Shown here piece after piece: positions 16,485 through 25,370 of a stretch of 64,000 nt of DNA; the first letter of the stretch is position 1, and every line of letters starts with the position of its first letter. The stretch comes from an uncultured Methanosarcinales archaeon (lineage in GTDB: Archaea > Halobacteriota > Methanosarcinia > Methanotrichales > Methanotrichaceae). The notes below the pieces were generated by a model. That model did not search any database. It saw nothing but the letters and a program-made list of their open reading frames with translations, and was not told the DNA's origin. The stretch covers positions 124,001 to 188,000 of the forward strand of contig CAIQHB010000039.1 of the NCBI GenBank assembly GCA_903871465.1. The letters are read 5' to 3'. The position numbers were made by a program, and so were the translations under genes.

Positions 16485-17879
16485 TCAGCCTTTCAGCGCG
16501 TCTGGCATTTTCAGAGGCACATCAACAGGCTTGATGAATTGATCCAGGACAGGCCGGGTGCCGTTGACTTTGAGCTTATCAAATAAAAAGGCGAATTGCC
16601 TCTCCAGTTCATTGCAGATTTTATCGCGGACATCGTTCGGCAGGTGCCACAGCTCCTGTTTGAACGGTCCGAAGCCCTTCTTGCGGGTTTTGTAGATGAA
16701 CTGCTCTACCGTATCCTTCTCTTTCCATTCGGCTTTCATTTCCGCATTCAGATGATCATAGATCTTTGCCCTCAGCTCAGCCGGGAAAGCTCTGCTGTCA
16801 TAGATTATATTCTGAAAGCCGGTAGCCAGGTGAATCTCGGCCGTTCCCGTGGCGGGAAAGCGGTCGAAGGCTTCATCGGGCAGGGTTGAAGCGCCATGCT
16901 GAACTGCGCCGCACAGACCATATTGCGCTCGGGCGGTCTCGGACAGCTTCTGGAGCACATCAAAGTCGATCTTGACTTTGGCAACTGTGCCGTCGGCCAG
17001 AGGCACACCGCCATGCGTCGTCCCGGTCTGCACGCTGATCTTGCTGATTCCCTTTAGGGCCTCGCCCTGTTTTTTGAGCTCTTCCCGATAACCGTCCATG
17101 AAAATCTGCAATTCATCGACAGTGCTGTTCTTACCGCCAACTTCGCCGATTTCGCCGCCTACGGACACAGTGATGCCTTCCGGTTCCAGATCACGAATCA
17201 AGGCGGTTAGCTCGGACGCAAGCGTATAGTTTGTTCTTTGCTGATCTTTGATGGTGGGCTGCGACAGATCAACCAGTGTAGAAGTATCGATGTCTATATT
17301 GTAAAAACCGGCAACAATCGCTTCCCTGATTAAATTCTTAACCGCCTCTGTTTCCTTTTCGGCATTCGCTGCGAACTTTTTGGCGTTTATCTGAAAATGA
17401 TCACCCTGTAAAAAGACCGGGCCGCGCCAGCCGGATTTAACAGCCGCCGCCATAACGGCACAGGTGTACTCCTGCGGCCTTTGCTTTGTATAGCCTATTT
17501 CCGAACGGGCGATTTCGAAAAGAAAAGGCCCTACGTTCCCTTTTATCGCGGCACGAAAAACTGCCTGCGCCACATCGTAGGTAATGCCACGGATATTGAT
17601 CGCCGGAACGGTAAATCCGCCGAGTTCTTTACGGCCAAGGGCCATGTAAAGGGATTGGATCGACGCAGGCAAGATTCCTAGCGCTGCGGCTCCACGGCGA
17701 ATCAGAAAACCTGCCGCTTCCTGAGTATTTGGGTCGAGACTGAAAACGACCGTATGGATTAAATCATCAATTAGCTTTTCCTGAAACCTGGATTCATTCA
17801 AGACGCGAACATCGCCGCCGTCATAGGCGAGTATGGATTCGCATCCTTTTTTTAGCTGATCATTATTCTCGTAAATCAT
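16485..17879 (-). CDS. Class II fructose-bisphosphate aldolase-family protein (long form)
   Basis: A 464-residue TIM-barrel protein of the zinc-dependent class II aldolase superfamily, longer than the usual 300-360 residues. Zinc/substrate motifs are visible: GGFTVPAINIRG, FLQGDHFQINAKKF with the expected His, DIDTSTLVD, GGEIGEVGGKNS, VQTGTTHGG and VQHGASTLPDEAF. The N-terminal 90 residues and C-terminal 100 residues are extra. The ATG at 17879 follows a strong GAGGGGGG at good spacing; the TTG five codons earlier is not needed. It starts 21 bases after the class I FBPase stop, so they share an operon. FBP aldolase is the simplest call; tagatose-bisphosphate or another ketose bisphosphate is possible. 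Confidence 0.82.
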   Translation of the reverse strand: MIYENNDQLKKGCESILAYDGGDVRVLNESRFQEKLIDDLIHTVVFSLDPNTQEAAGFLIRRGAAALGILPASIQSLYMALGRKELGGFTVPAINIRGITYDVAQAVFRAAIKGNVGPFLFEIARSEIGYTKQRPQEYTCAVMAAAVKSGWRGPVFLQGDHFQINAKKFAANAEKETEAVKNLIREAIVAGFYNIDIDTSTLVDLSQPTIKDQQRTNYTLASELTALIRDLEPEGITVSVGGEIGEVGGKNSTVDELQIFMDGYREELKKQGEALKGISKISVQTGTTHGGVPLADGTVAKVKIDFDVLQKLSETARAQYGLCGAVQHGASTLPDEAFDRFPATGTAEIHLATGFQNIIYDSRAFPAELRAKIYDHLNAEMKAEWKEKDTVEQFIYKTRKKGFGPFKQELWHLPNDVRDKICNELERQFAFLFDKLKVNGTRPVLDQFIKPVDVPLKMPDALKG

Positions 17880-17900
17880 CGCTGCCCCCCTCAAATGTAT

Positions 17901-18839
17901 TTATTGCGACAGGAATTGCCCCGCCATTGTCACTTCCGCCGCCGAACCGATGTAGACGGGCGACCGTTGATTAACGGATGTCACTTTGAGGGAAAGAATA
18001 TCATCTTTCCCGTCCGTAGCCAGGCCTCCGGCCTGTTCCATGATGAAGGCCATAGGCTGAAGTTCAAACAGCAACCGCAGCTTCCCCCGGGGCGATTTCC
18101 TCAGTGCAGGATACGTGAATACGCCTCCCCGCTTGATGATCAACTGGTTGATGTCAGGAACAAGCCCTCCGCTGTAGCGCAGCTTGTAGCCGTCTGCCTC
18201 CAGCTTATTGATAAACTTCAGATGTTTGTCCGTCCAGTCCTTGCGCAGACCGCCAGGTGAAAAGATCGCCCCTTTCTCCTTGAGCCGGATATTTTCCTCG
18301 GACAGGACATACTCTCCTTCGCGATCCAATACAAACTCATGCACGCCCTTTCCGGCCGAATAAATCATAGTGATGAGCGGGCCGTAGGTAATATAGAGAG
18401 CTGCAACCATTGAATTTCGGCCGCTGTCAAATAATGAATTTTGGTGTATGCCTATGATCGTTCCAATGGCCAGATTTGTATCTACCAGGGAAGAACCATC
18501 TACCGGATCGGCAGTGACAATATATTTTTCCTGCCCGTGACCGATAGTGACGATATCTTCGAGCTCCTCGGAGGCGTACTCGCGAACAAATCCGGAGTTG
18601 CGCAGCATATTTATCAAGATGTCGTCGGAAATGCGGTCCAGCGCCAACTGATCCTCGCCGTAAACATTCTTGAAGCCGGCCAGCTTGCGGTTTGATTCGT
18701 GGATTTTTGCAGAAATATATTTGCCGACCACGGCAATCTGCCAGATGAGCCGCCGCAAATCCTCCTCGATGCCACCAATCCACATGTGGCGCCTCAGATC
18801 AACGATGCATCGGGTGTGATCATTTATGCCTTCAACCAT
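17901..18839 (-). CDS. fbp: Fructose-1,6-bisphosphatase, class I
   Basis: A 312-residue Mg-dependent phosphatase converting fructose-1,6-bisphosphate to fructose-6-phosphate. The metal/phosphate motifs are VYGEDQLALD, YASEEL (Glu ligands) and TADPVDGSSLVDTN, the canonical DPxDGSS signature. YSGGLVPDINQ and RGKLRLLFELQPMAFIMEQAGG match the C-terminal substrate-binding half. Class I FBPase is mostly a bacterial/eukaryal enzyme, and this genome also has the archaeal class V enzyme 1.7 kb away, so horizontal acquisition with the adjacent aldolase is plausible (inference). It is the first gene of a two-gene leftward unit. Confidence 0.95.
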   Translation of the reverse strand: MVEGINDHTRCIVDLRRHMWIGGIEEDLRRLIWQIAVVGKYISAKIHESNRKLAGFKNVYGEDQLALDRISDDILINMLRNSGFVREYASEELEDIVTIGHGQEKYIVTADPVDGSSLVDTNLAIGTIIGIHQNSLFDSGRNSMVAALYITYGPLITMIYSAGKGVHEFVLDREGEYVLSEENIRLKEKGAIFSPGGLRKDWTDKHLKFINKLEADGYKLRYSGGLVPDINQLIIKRGGVFTYPALRKSPRGKLRLLFELQPMAFIMEQAGGLATDGKDDILSLKVTSVNQRSPVYIGSAAEVTMAGQFLSQ

Positions 18840-18984
18840 GGATTCTCCTGTTATTTTTTAGCAGTCGGCAAGTTTTTTCTTCGATAATAAATATATTGCC
18901 CCCGCACCGAAAAGATGTGTTTCCATCCTCTAATTTCTGTTTGTCAGAATTTTCCCCGAGAACTTATCAGTTCCGCAAGCGAAT

Positions 18985-19090
18985 AGGGCCCATGCCGCGA
19001 ATGTTGCCGGAGGAAGGCGTCCGCCAAAAGCTCCTATTCGGCTCCGCAGGGCTTGAGCTTCTTGGCCTTTTCTGTCGCCGTCTCGAATTG
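18985..19090 (-). pseudogene. Decayed fragment of a class V FBP aldolase/phosphatase gene
   Basis: Read on the minus strand, this 106-base stretch encodes QFETATEKAKKLKPCGAE, a TAG stop, then ELLADAF, and after a one-base frameshift SGNIRGMGP. It matches residues about 77-111 of the intact enzyme at 15132-16247 (TFEEATEVAKKLKLYGAG, Q, DLLADAF, SGNIRGMGP), with the stop at the position of a Gln codon. I see no clear continuation of homology on either side. It lies between the class I FBPase gene and the Rubisco promoter, and is best explained as the remnant of a second class V gene. Confidence 0.8.
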
Positions 19091-19246
19091 TCAACCTGGT
19101 CAGTGCTTAAACTTATTAACTAATTTTATGATCAATCGATGTTGATTTGGTGCTATTGCCATTGGTTTTGTGGCGGATTATGCAACTTATTTTTCTGGGA
19201 GTTAGCTTTATGATTTTGTTCTTCTTACCCATGCATCCGGGATGGG

Positions 19247-19253
19247 TATATAA
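19247..19253 (+). promoter_or_regulatory. TATA box and long leader of Rubisco gene
   Basis: The sequence gggtatataacgtc is a strong archaeal TATA box. Transcription would start near 19277, leaving a leader of about 150 bases before the ATG at 19431, long for an archaeon. The leader contains a strong GGGGGGTGA at about 19364-19372 and a 22-codon ATG reading frame (19342-19410) with a CPRC motif, ending 20 bases before the Rubisco start. Confidence 0.5.
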
Positions 19254-19430
19254 CGTCAAGAGTATCGGGACTACACAGTCTTACGCTTCTCCTGCAGAGT
19301 TGTTATATCTGCCAGAGATCCATCTATAACCGGTTGCAGCCATGGAAGCCTCAATGCCATTTAGGGGGGTGAATTGTCCTCGGTGCATAAGGGGCGCAGC
19401 TGGCTTTTGATAGACACAAGGAGCATCATT

Positions 19431-20594
19431 ATGGAATTGATTGCGAAATATCATGTGGAAACCGACCTTCCTATCAAGAAGGCCGCCGAAGCAATTGCCG
19501 CCGAGCAGTCGACAGGGACATGGACTGCCGTGCGGGGCGCTGACAATCCTCTTGCGGCCAGGGTTATATCGGCCGAAGGAACCGATGTTGAGATCGGCTT
19601 TCCTGAAGAGCTGTTTGAGCCGGGAAACGTTCCCCAGTATCTCTCTGTGGTAGCAGGAAACCTCTTCGGCCTGGGATCTCTGAAAAAAGTGCGTTTGCAG
19701 GACGTTATCTTCCCGGAGGGCCTGGTGCGGGCGCATAAGGGTCCACGGTTCGGAATTGAAGACACGCGAAAAATCCTGGGCGTCCACGACCGGCCTCTAA
19801 TCGGCACCATTGTGAAGCCAAAGGTGGGCCTGGATCCGGCCGGCACAGCAGCGGTGGCCGCGGCCGCGGTTCGCGGCGGTCTGGACCTGGTAAAAGATGA
19901 TGAGACTCTTACCAATCAGAGCTTCTGCCCGCTCATCCCTCGGCTGGAGGCGGTAATGAGTGCCCTGGAGAAGGTGGAGAAAGAGACGGGCAAGAAGGCC
20001 TTTTATGCAGTCAATGTCACCACCGGCGCAGATCAAATTCTGGAGCGCGCTGAGGTGGCTGTGGATCATGGAGCCAATATGGTCATGATTGATGTCCTGA
20101 CGGCAGGCTTCTCTGCCCTGGAGGTGCTCAGTCAGCATGTGAAGGTCCCGGTGCACGTACACAGGACCATGCACGGGGCTTTCACCCGCGATAAGGGTCA
20201 CGGCATCTCCATGGTGTTCATCTCCAAACTGGTGCGCATGACGGGAGGCACTAACCTGCATACGGGAAGCTACATGGGCAAGATGGCGCTGGGAACAGAA
20301 GAGAACGATCTCTCCAGAGATGCCCTGCGTGAGGTGTGGAGTGGCTACAAGCGGGTCTTCCCAGTGGCTTCGGGCGGAATATACCCTGCCAAAGTCTACG
20401 GAAATTTGGATGGCTACGGCATAGATTGCATCGTTCAGGCGGGGGGGGGAGTGCATGGCCACCCGGATGGAACAGAAGCCGGGGCCAGGGCTATGGTTCA
20501 GGCAGTAGAGGCATGGCAAAAGCAAATTCCTCTTAAAGAATATGCAAAAGACCACAAAGAGCTGGAAAGAGCCCTGTGTTTTTGGGGGTCGTAA
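19431..20594 (+). CDS. rbcL: Ribulose-1,5-bisphosphate carboxylase/oxygenase, form III
   Basis: A 387-residue archaeal form III Rubisco that carboxylates RuBP to two 3-phosphoglycerates. Catalytic residues are all visible: Lys129 and Lys131 in IVKPKVGL, the carbamylated Lys155 with Asp157 and Glu158 in LDLVKDDETL, His244-Arg245 in HVHRTMHG, His277 in LHTGSYMGK, loop-6 Lys284, Ser314 in PVASGGI and the phosphate-binding GGG at 338-340. The ATG at 19431 has AAGGAG upstream. The N-terminal domain is about 20 residues shorter than usual; in-frame TTG/GTG codons at 19374/19383 behind a GGGGGGTGA could extend it. It is the only rightward gene of the sugar-phosphate block. It may act in the reductive hexulose-phosphate cycle or in AMP salvage; phosphoribulokinase is not in view. 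Confidence 0.95.
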   Translation: MELIAKYHVETDLPIKKAAEAIAAEQSTGTWTAVRGADNPLAARVISAEGTDVEIGFPEELFEPGNVPQYLSVVAGNLFGLGSLKKVRLQDVIFPEGLVRAHKGPRFGIEDTRKILGVHDRPLIGTIVKPKVGLDPAGTAAVAAAAVRGGLDLVKDDETLTNQSFCPLIPRLEAVMSALEKVEKETGKKAFYAVNVTTGADQILERAEVAVDHGANMVMIDVLTAGFSALEVLSQHVKVPVHVHRTMHGAFTRDKGHGISMVFISKLVRMTGGTNLHTGSYMGKMALGTEENDLSRDALREVWSGYKRVFPVASGGIYPAKVYGNLDGYGIDCIVQAGGGVHGHPDGTEAGARAMVQAVEAWQKQIPLKEYAKDHKELERALCFWGS

Positions 20595-20642
20595 GTGGAA
20601 AGATCAGATTGGCAACTCCGCTCAAAAGGCAAAACCGAAGAG

Positions 20643-20650
20643 TTTATATT
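20643..20650 (+). promoter_or_regulatory. TATA box of the A-type ATP synthase operon
   Basis: The stretch gagtttatattgg lies about 100 bases upstream of the first ATG of the operon at 20751. Transcription is expected near 20675, leaving a leader of about 75 bases. No second clear promoter is seen within the operon, though the 67-base gap before atpK (23104-23170) is A/T-rich (taatatttataaaaagg) and could hold one. Confidence 0.45.
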
Positions 20651-20750
20651 GGTAGATGAGGATGGGTCAAATCGTTTATCACGAGCCAAAGTGATGTAGC
20701 GCTGTTTGAAAATAGAAGAGGTGTAGTGAGGGAGCATGTAGAGGGATCAG

Positions 20751-21077
20751 ATGGCTAGAGACGATATCTTATCGAAAATCAAAACGGCAGAGGCTGAAGC
20801 CAGGACTGCAGTCCAGCGAGTCCTGGAAGAAAAGGACAAGAAGATAGCTGCTGCCACTACTGAAGCAGTGAACCTCGTCAAATCCGCCGAGACTGATGCA
20901 CAGGACTACTATGACAAGAGCGTTGCCAAAGCAGAGGGCGAAGTCAAGACTAAGAAGCAGACAATCATCCAGAGTGGTGAAAAGAACGTCAACTCATTGA
21001 GCGGCAGCGCCAGCGCAAAGCTGGACAAAGCAGTCGAATATCTGATGAAGGAGTTCATGGGGTTGTTGCATGCTTAG
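20751..21077 (+). CDS. atpH: A-type ATP synthase subunit H (peripheral stalk)
   Basis: A 108-residue, almost entirely helical, charged protein, with coiled-coil from about 8 to 85 (AEAEARTAVQRVLEEKDKKI). It pairs with subunit E to form the peripheral stalk that keeps the A1 head from rotating. It is the first gene of the operon, as in Methanosarcina (ahaH). Its end overlaps the start of atpI by 8 bases. GAGGGATCAG precedes the ATG. Confidence 0.92.
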   Translation: MARDDILSKIKTAEAEARTAVQRVLEEKDKKIAAATTEAVNLVKSAETDAQDYYDKSVAKAEGEVKTKKQTIIQSGEKNVNSLSGSASAKLDKAVEYLMKEFMGLLHA

Positions 21078-23103
21078 ACCCGTAAAGATGAGTCGCGTAG
21101 TCGTCGCCGGGTCAAAGGACGTAATATCTCCAGTTGTAGAAAAACTGCATGAGTTGCGCTTGTTGCATATTGTCAGTTACAATGGCAACCAGCCTGAGTT
21201 CGAGTTGGGAAAGCCTATCGGCAAAGCCAAGGAATATTCTGAGGACCTCATAAAACTCAGATCTGCCACCAGGTACCTTGATATAAAGAACAAGGCTCCT
21301 GATAAGACCTATCCTGAGTCGCAGGTTCTATCCGAGATGGACAACCTTCTAAATAATGTCGGTGCAGAAGTTACCGCCACCTTCGAGCGCATCACTGCGA
21401 TCGAAGCGGAAGTTAAGTCCAAACAGGACCAGATAAAGGCTCTAACTCCTTTGTCTGTCTTGCCGCTGCCGTTAGATGCATACTATGGTTATGATTCTCT
21501 GGCAACCTTTGTCGGCACGGCAGCAACGCCTGTTGATGCAGACGTAGCGAGGGTCTCTCCGGTTAATGAGATCTATACCGGAACTGCCAAGAATGCAACT
21601 CTTGTAGCTATATTTGTGCCTGCAGACAAGGCCGGAGAAGTATCAGCAGTTCTTTCCGAGCATGGTTTTTCAGAGACATCTGTTCCCAAGCTCGAAGGCA
21701 ATGTTGATTCGGCGATTGCAACTCTTGAAGGCAGCATTAAATCTTTGGACGGCGAAATGGCGCCGCTCAAAAAGAAGCTGGCCGACATGAAGAAGCAGTA
21801 TGAAGATCTGATGCTGGCAACAGACGAATATCTATCAATGCAGACCCGCAAGACCGAGGCACCACTCAGGTTCGCTGAGACGGCCAATGCCTTTGTGATT
21901 GACGGCTATGTTCCGAGCGATCAATTCAGCAGGCTGAAGAACGAGCTGGAAAGCGCGGCCGGAGGCCGGCTTGAAGTACAGTTGATCGCGGACAAAGAAG
22001 CAGACGACCTTGTAGAGAAAGGCGAAGACGTACCGACCCAGATGGATAATCCGAGCCTGGCGAGGCCTTATGAACTGGTCACAAGGCTATTTGCCATTCC
22101 GGAGTACAAGGAGTTCGATCCGTCATTGCTTATATTTGTCTTCTTCCCGATCATGTTCGGCATGATCCTGGGAGATGTCGGATATGGCGTTATGACGTTC
22201 CTGGTTCTGGTATTGCTGAAGAAGAGGTTCAGAACCGAAGGGTGGCAGCAGCTGATCAACATCGTCATGATTGGCAGCGTATGGTCGATCATATTCGGAG
22301 TCTTCTATGGCGAGATCTTTGGCCCCCTGGGATTATGGGGCAGGGTCATGGGACAATTGCCTGAGGCTGAATTAGAGCATTTAAAGAGTGTAGGCCTCTA
22401 TTTCGGCGAAGGCGTTTACGGCTCGCTGGGAAGGCTGGGCCCCCTGGGAATATTCCCCATGGATCGTCTGGCAAGTAATGCTGTTTTGTTGTTGATCGGA
22501 ACCAGTATCTTTATCGGCGTCATTCATTGCAGCGTCGGTTCTATCCTGGGCATCTTGACGGAGCTGAACTACGGCGAGAAGAAGCACGCCTATTTCGAGC
22601 GTCTTCCTGTGATGCTTTTCCAGGTATTCTTCGCAATAGCGTTACTTGGATTGGTCATGGGACAGATGATCATGGTATATCTGGGCGCAGTGGTAATCGT
22701 TGTCTCCATTGTGATGATGGTAATGGGACCGGAAGGCGCCATGGGATTGGCTCACGTGCCGTCCTATGTGAGCAACCTGATATCCTACCTGAGGATTCTG
22801 GCCATCGGCCTGGCATCGGTCGGTTTGGCATATGCTGCAAATCAGCTGGCCTTCTATGTCATAATGCCCATGCTAAGCGGTGGTGCAAAAGATAGCGCTG
22901 AGTTCACGATACCTGCAATCATTGTGGGCGTCCTGGTCTTATTGGTAGTGCACTTCATCAACTTCCTGCTGGGAATTCTGTCTCCATTCATGCATCCTCT
23001 CAGGTTGCATTATGTGGAGATGTTTACAAAGTTCTACAGCGCTCATGGTGGTGGAGTGGAGTACAGCCCCTTCGGACATGTCCGGAGGTTCCTGAAAGCA
23101 TGA
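21070..23103 (+). CDS. atpI: A-type ATP synthase subunit I (membrane stator, a-subunit equivalent)
   Basis: A 677-residue protein with a soluble N-terminal half (about 1-345, partly coiled coil) and a C-terminal half with seven or eight membrane helices. It forms the ion half-channels facing the K ring. The essential arginine is Arg575 in SYLRILAIGLASVG, codon at 22792. Other conserved segments are FFPIMFGMILGDVGYG and VHFINFLLGILSPFMHPLRL. Length is usual for subunit I. It overlaps atpH by 8 bases. Confidence 0.96.
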   Translation: MLRPVKMSRVVVAGSKDVISPVVEKLHELRLLHIVSYNGNQPEFELGKPIGKAKEYSEDLIKLRSATRYLDIKNKAPDKTYPESQVLSEMDNLLNNVGAEVTATFERITAIEAEVKSKQDQIKALTPLSVLPLPLDAYYGYDSLATFVGTAATPVDADVARVSPVNEIYTGTAKNATLVAIFVPADKAGEVSAVLSEHGFSETSVPKLEGNVDSAIATLEGSIKSLDGEMAPLKKKLADMKKQYEDLMLATDEYLSMQTRKTEAPLRFAETANAFVIDGYVPSDQFSRLKNELESAAGGRLEVQLIADKEADDLVEKGEDVPTQMDNPSLARPYELVTRLFAIPEYKEFDPSLLIFVFFPIMFGMILGDVGYGVMTFLVLVLLKKRFRTEGWQQLINIVMIGSVWSIIFGVFYGEIFGPLGLWGRVMGQLPEAELEHLKSVGLYFGEGVYGSLGRLGPLGIFPMDRLASNAVLLLIGTSIFIGVIHCSVGSILGILTELNYGEKKHAYFERLPVMLFQVFFAIALLGLVMGQMIMVYLGAVVIVVSIVMMVMGPEGAMGLAHVPSYVSNLISYLRILAIGLASVGLAYAANQLAFYVIMPMLSGGAKDSAEFTIPAIIVGVLVLLVVHFINFLLGILSPFMHPLRLHYVEMFTKFYSAHGGGVEYSPFGHVRRFLKA

Positions 23104-23170
23104 ATGCGATATTTCGAATTGAGAAATTGAACGCGAAATGTAATATTTATAAAAAGGAGGATTGAGGAAA

Positions 23171-23437
23171 ATGGCAATTGTTGCAGATGCGGGAGTATTG
23201 TACGGATTGTTGGCTGTCGGCGCTGGCCTTGCTACTGGATTAGCAGGCATTGGTGCTGGTGTTGGTGAACAGGGTATCGGCGCAGCAGTGGTTGGCGTCG
23301 TGGCTGAGGAGCCCGGATTCCTGGGCAAGGGTCTGTTCCTTATGCTTCTGCCCGAGACACTGATCATTTTCGGCCTCGCCGTATCGCTGATTCTGATGTT
23401 CGCCTGGACGCCTTTCTCTGGTATCGTGACACCTTAA
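23171..23437 (+). CDS. atpK: A-type ATP synthase subunit K (rotor proteolipid)
   Basis: An 88-residue two-helix hairpin: helix 1 about 8-42 (glycine-rich, ATGLAGIGAGVGEQ) and helix 2 about 51-79. The ion-binding carboxylate is Glu62 in LLPETLIIFG. Gln34 in helix 1 and Thr63 next to the glutamate resemble the ligands of Na+-binding rotor rings, so Na+ coupling is possible. It has the simple single-hairpin form, not a duplicated proteolipid. The ATG at 23171 follows AAGGAGG at good distance. A 67-base A/T-rich gap precedes it. Confidence 0.95.
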   Translation: MAIVADAGVLYGLLAVGAGLATGLAGIGAGVGEQGIGAAVVGVVAEEPGFLGKGLFLMLLPETLIIFGLAVSLILMFAWTPFSGIVTP

Positions 23438-23464
23438 GTTGGCCATTCCAGAGGGTGAGAGGCA

Positions 23465-24013
23465 ATGGCACTAGATGCAGTGGTTGAGTCAGTACTGGCA
23501 ACCAGCAAGGACAAGCTCGCTCAGATAAATAGCGACGCGGACCAAGAGGTTGCGAGGATACTCAATGAAGCTAGGGAACGTGCCGCAGAAATTAAGTCCA
23601 GAAAGGAAACTGAGGTCGGACATATAACAGAGGCAATCGAGCGCAGGGAGATTTCCAGCGCCAATCTCGAAGTAAAGAGATCGGAGCTGAATGTTCACAA
23701 GGAACTCCTGGAGAAGGCCCGGGCAATGCTCCTTGAGAAGATCCAAAATCTTCCCAAGAAGGATAACGAGTCTATGCTCAAAAAGATGCTCGAGCCTTAC
23801 GATCTCAAGGATATGAAGGTCTACTCCAATAAGAGAGATGAGGCCTTCGTATCCTCTCTCGCCCCCAATTACGGCGGGAACCTGGACATCATCGGCGGCG
23901 TTGTGGTCGAGAGCAAAGATGGGGCTCTGCGTTACGATTTAACCTACGAAACTCTTGCGCGTGAGGTATTCAGTAACCACATGAAAGAGGTTTCCAGGAT
24001 CTTATTCGGGTGA
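23465..24013 (+). CDS. atpE: A-type ATP synthase subunit E (peripheral stalk)
   Basis: A 182-residue protein: the N-terminal 100 residues are charged coiled coil ([20 protein letters not shown]), the C-terminal 80 form the globular head that binds A/B subunits ([20 protein letters not shown], a family hallmark). With subunit H it forms the stator stalk. Its TGA lies within the ribosome binding site of atpC (GGGTGAGG). Confidence 0.95.
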   Translation: MALDAVVESVLATSKDKLAQINSDADQEVARILNEARERAAEIKSRKETEVGHITEAIERREISSANLEVKRSELNVHKELLEKARAMLLEKIQNLPKKDNESMLKKMLEPYDLKDMKVYSNKRDEAFVSSLAPNYGGNLDIIGGVVVESKDGALRYDLTYETLAREVFSNHMKEVSRILFG

Positions 24014-24018
24014 GGACG

Positions 24019-25068
24019 ATGCCTGTACTACGTTTGCCGAAGTTCGGAAAACCGGTGAAGTACGCTTACATCACGGGCAGAGTCCGGGCGATGAAAACCA
24101 AGCTCGTTCCGGCAGAAATGTATGCCAGAATGATGAGCATGGATATGTCAGAGATCGCCCGATACCTGGAAGAGACCCAGTATAAGGATGAGATCGACGC
24201 GCTCTCTAAGGATTACTCTGGGGTGGAGCTGATTGAGCACGCCACCTTTGCCAATATGGCAAAAACCTTCAGGAAGTTGGAGCGAGTCTCAATAGATGAG
24301 CCCTCGTTCCTGATTCTGGAGTACCTCCGGCGCTGGGACGTCTGGAACATCAAGACGCTCTTGCGAGGCAAGTTCTATGGGGCTTCCGACACGGAGATCG
24401 TAAAATATTTCGTGCCTGCAGGCGAGTTATCCCCTGAGTACCTCGATGAGCTGGCCAAGAAGGATACCATTCAGGATATCATATCGGCCTTCGATGGAAC
24501 CGATTATGCCAGCGCACTGGCGCAGTACGATGGCAAGAATCTGGCTACACTCGAGAACGCCCTGGACAAGCTCTATTACTTCAGAATGGAGCGTGCCGTA
24601 GGTGGTACGTTGTCCGTAGGTGGCGGCCTTCTGCTTAAGTACGTCCGAAGAGAGATCGATATCAGAAATCTGATCACCCTCTTCAGGATGAACAAGGCAG
24701 GCGTCGATGCAGCCGTGATACAAGAGAATCTTATCCCCGGAGGAAAGATGCACGACGAGCTGGCTCGCATGGCAGGTCAGCCCTTCGGCGAGTTCCTGCG
24801 TGGATTGGAAGGCTATCCCTTCTGGTCCTCGATCTCTGATATTGCATCTGTAGATCTTGATGCAGTCAGTAGGATCGAGGCAAGGTTGAGGGCGTATCTC
24901 ATCCGGTATGCATGGGCTCTTTCAAACTATCACCCGTTATCCATCTTGCCGGTGCTCGGATACATGGTGAGCAAAGAGACTGAAGTTTCCAACATCAGGA
25001 AGATTGTGAGAGGAAAAGAAGCCGGACTTCCTGCTGAACTCATAGAGGAGCAATTGGTGGTGGCTTAA
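24019..25068 (+). CDS. atpC: A-type ATP synthase subunit C (central stalk socket)
   Basis: A 349-residue, mostly helical V/A-type d/C subunit linking the central rotor shaft to the K ring. Visible features are [15 protein letters not shown] near the start, FRKLERV, and the repeated helical segments [15 protein letters not shown] and [15 protein letters not shown]. The ATG at 24019 is 5 bases after GGGTGA; a GTG at 24010 overlapping the atpE stop is less well placed. atpF begins 2 bases after its stop. Confidence 0.95.
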   Translation: MPVLRLPKFGKPVKYAYITGRVRAMKTKLVPAEMYARMMSMDMSEIARYLEETQYKDEIDALSKDYSGVELIEHATFANMAKTFRKLERVSIDEPSFLILEYLRRWDVWNIKTLLRGKFYGASDTEIVKYFVPAGELSPEYLDELAKKDTIQDIISAFDGTDYASALAQYDGKNLATLENALDKLYYFRMERAVGGTLSVGGGLLLKYVRREIDIRNLITLFRMNKAGVDAAVIQENLIPGGKMHDELARMAGQPFGEFLRGLEGYPFWSSISDIASVDLDAVSRIEARLRAYLIRYAWALSNYHPLSILPVLGYMVSKETEVSNIRKIVRGKEAGLPAELIEEQLVVA

Positions 25069-25070
25069 AA

Positions 25071-25370
25071 ATGGAGATTGCTTATGTGGGAGGCAGCGAG
25101 AGCGTCCTCGGGTTCAATCTGGCAGGAGTTAAAAAATCTTATGCGGCCAACACCGAAGAGGAGATAGTCGCAAAGATCGGCGAGGTCATGGCTGATTCCA
25201 ATGTGGGAATTCTGGTCTTGAAGCAATCGGATTACAATAAGCTGCCCAAGAGGCTTCAAGAGCAGCTCTCCGATTCTATCAGGCCTACCATGATTGCCAT
25301 CGGAACCGAGCAGAGCACAGAGATGAGAGAGAAGATTAAAAGGGCAATAGGTGTTGATTTATGGAAGTAG
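25071..25370 (+). CDS. atpF: A-type ATP synthase subunit F (central stalk)
   Basis: A 99-residue alpha/beta (CheY-like) protein that binds subunit D in the rotor shaft. It starts MEIAYVGGSESVLGFNLAGV, and contains GEVMADSNVGILVLKQSDY and the typical SIRPTMIAIGTE. Length is normal. Its end overlaps the start of atpA by 10 bases. Confidence 0.95.
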   Translation: MEIAYVGGSESVLGFNLAGVKKSYAANTEEEIVAKIGEVMADSNVGILVLKQSDYNKLPKRLQEQLSDSIRPTMIAIGTEQSTEMREKIKRAIGVDLWK

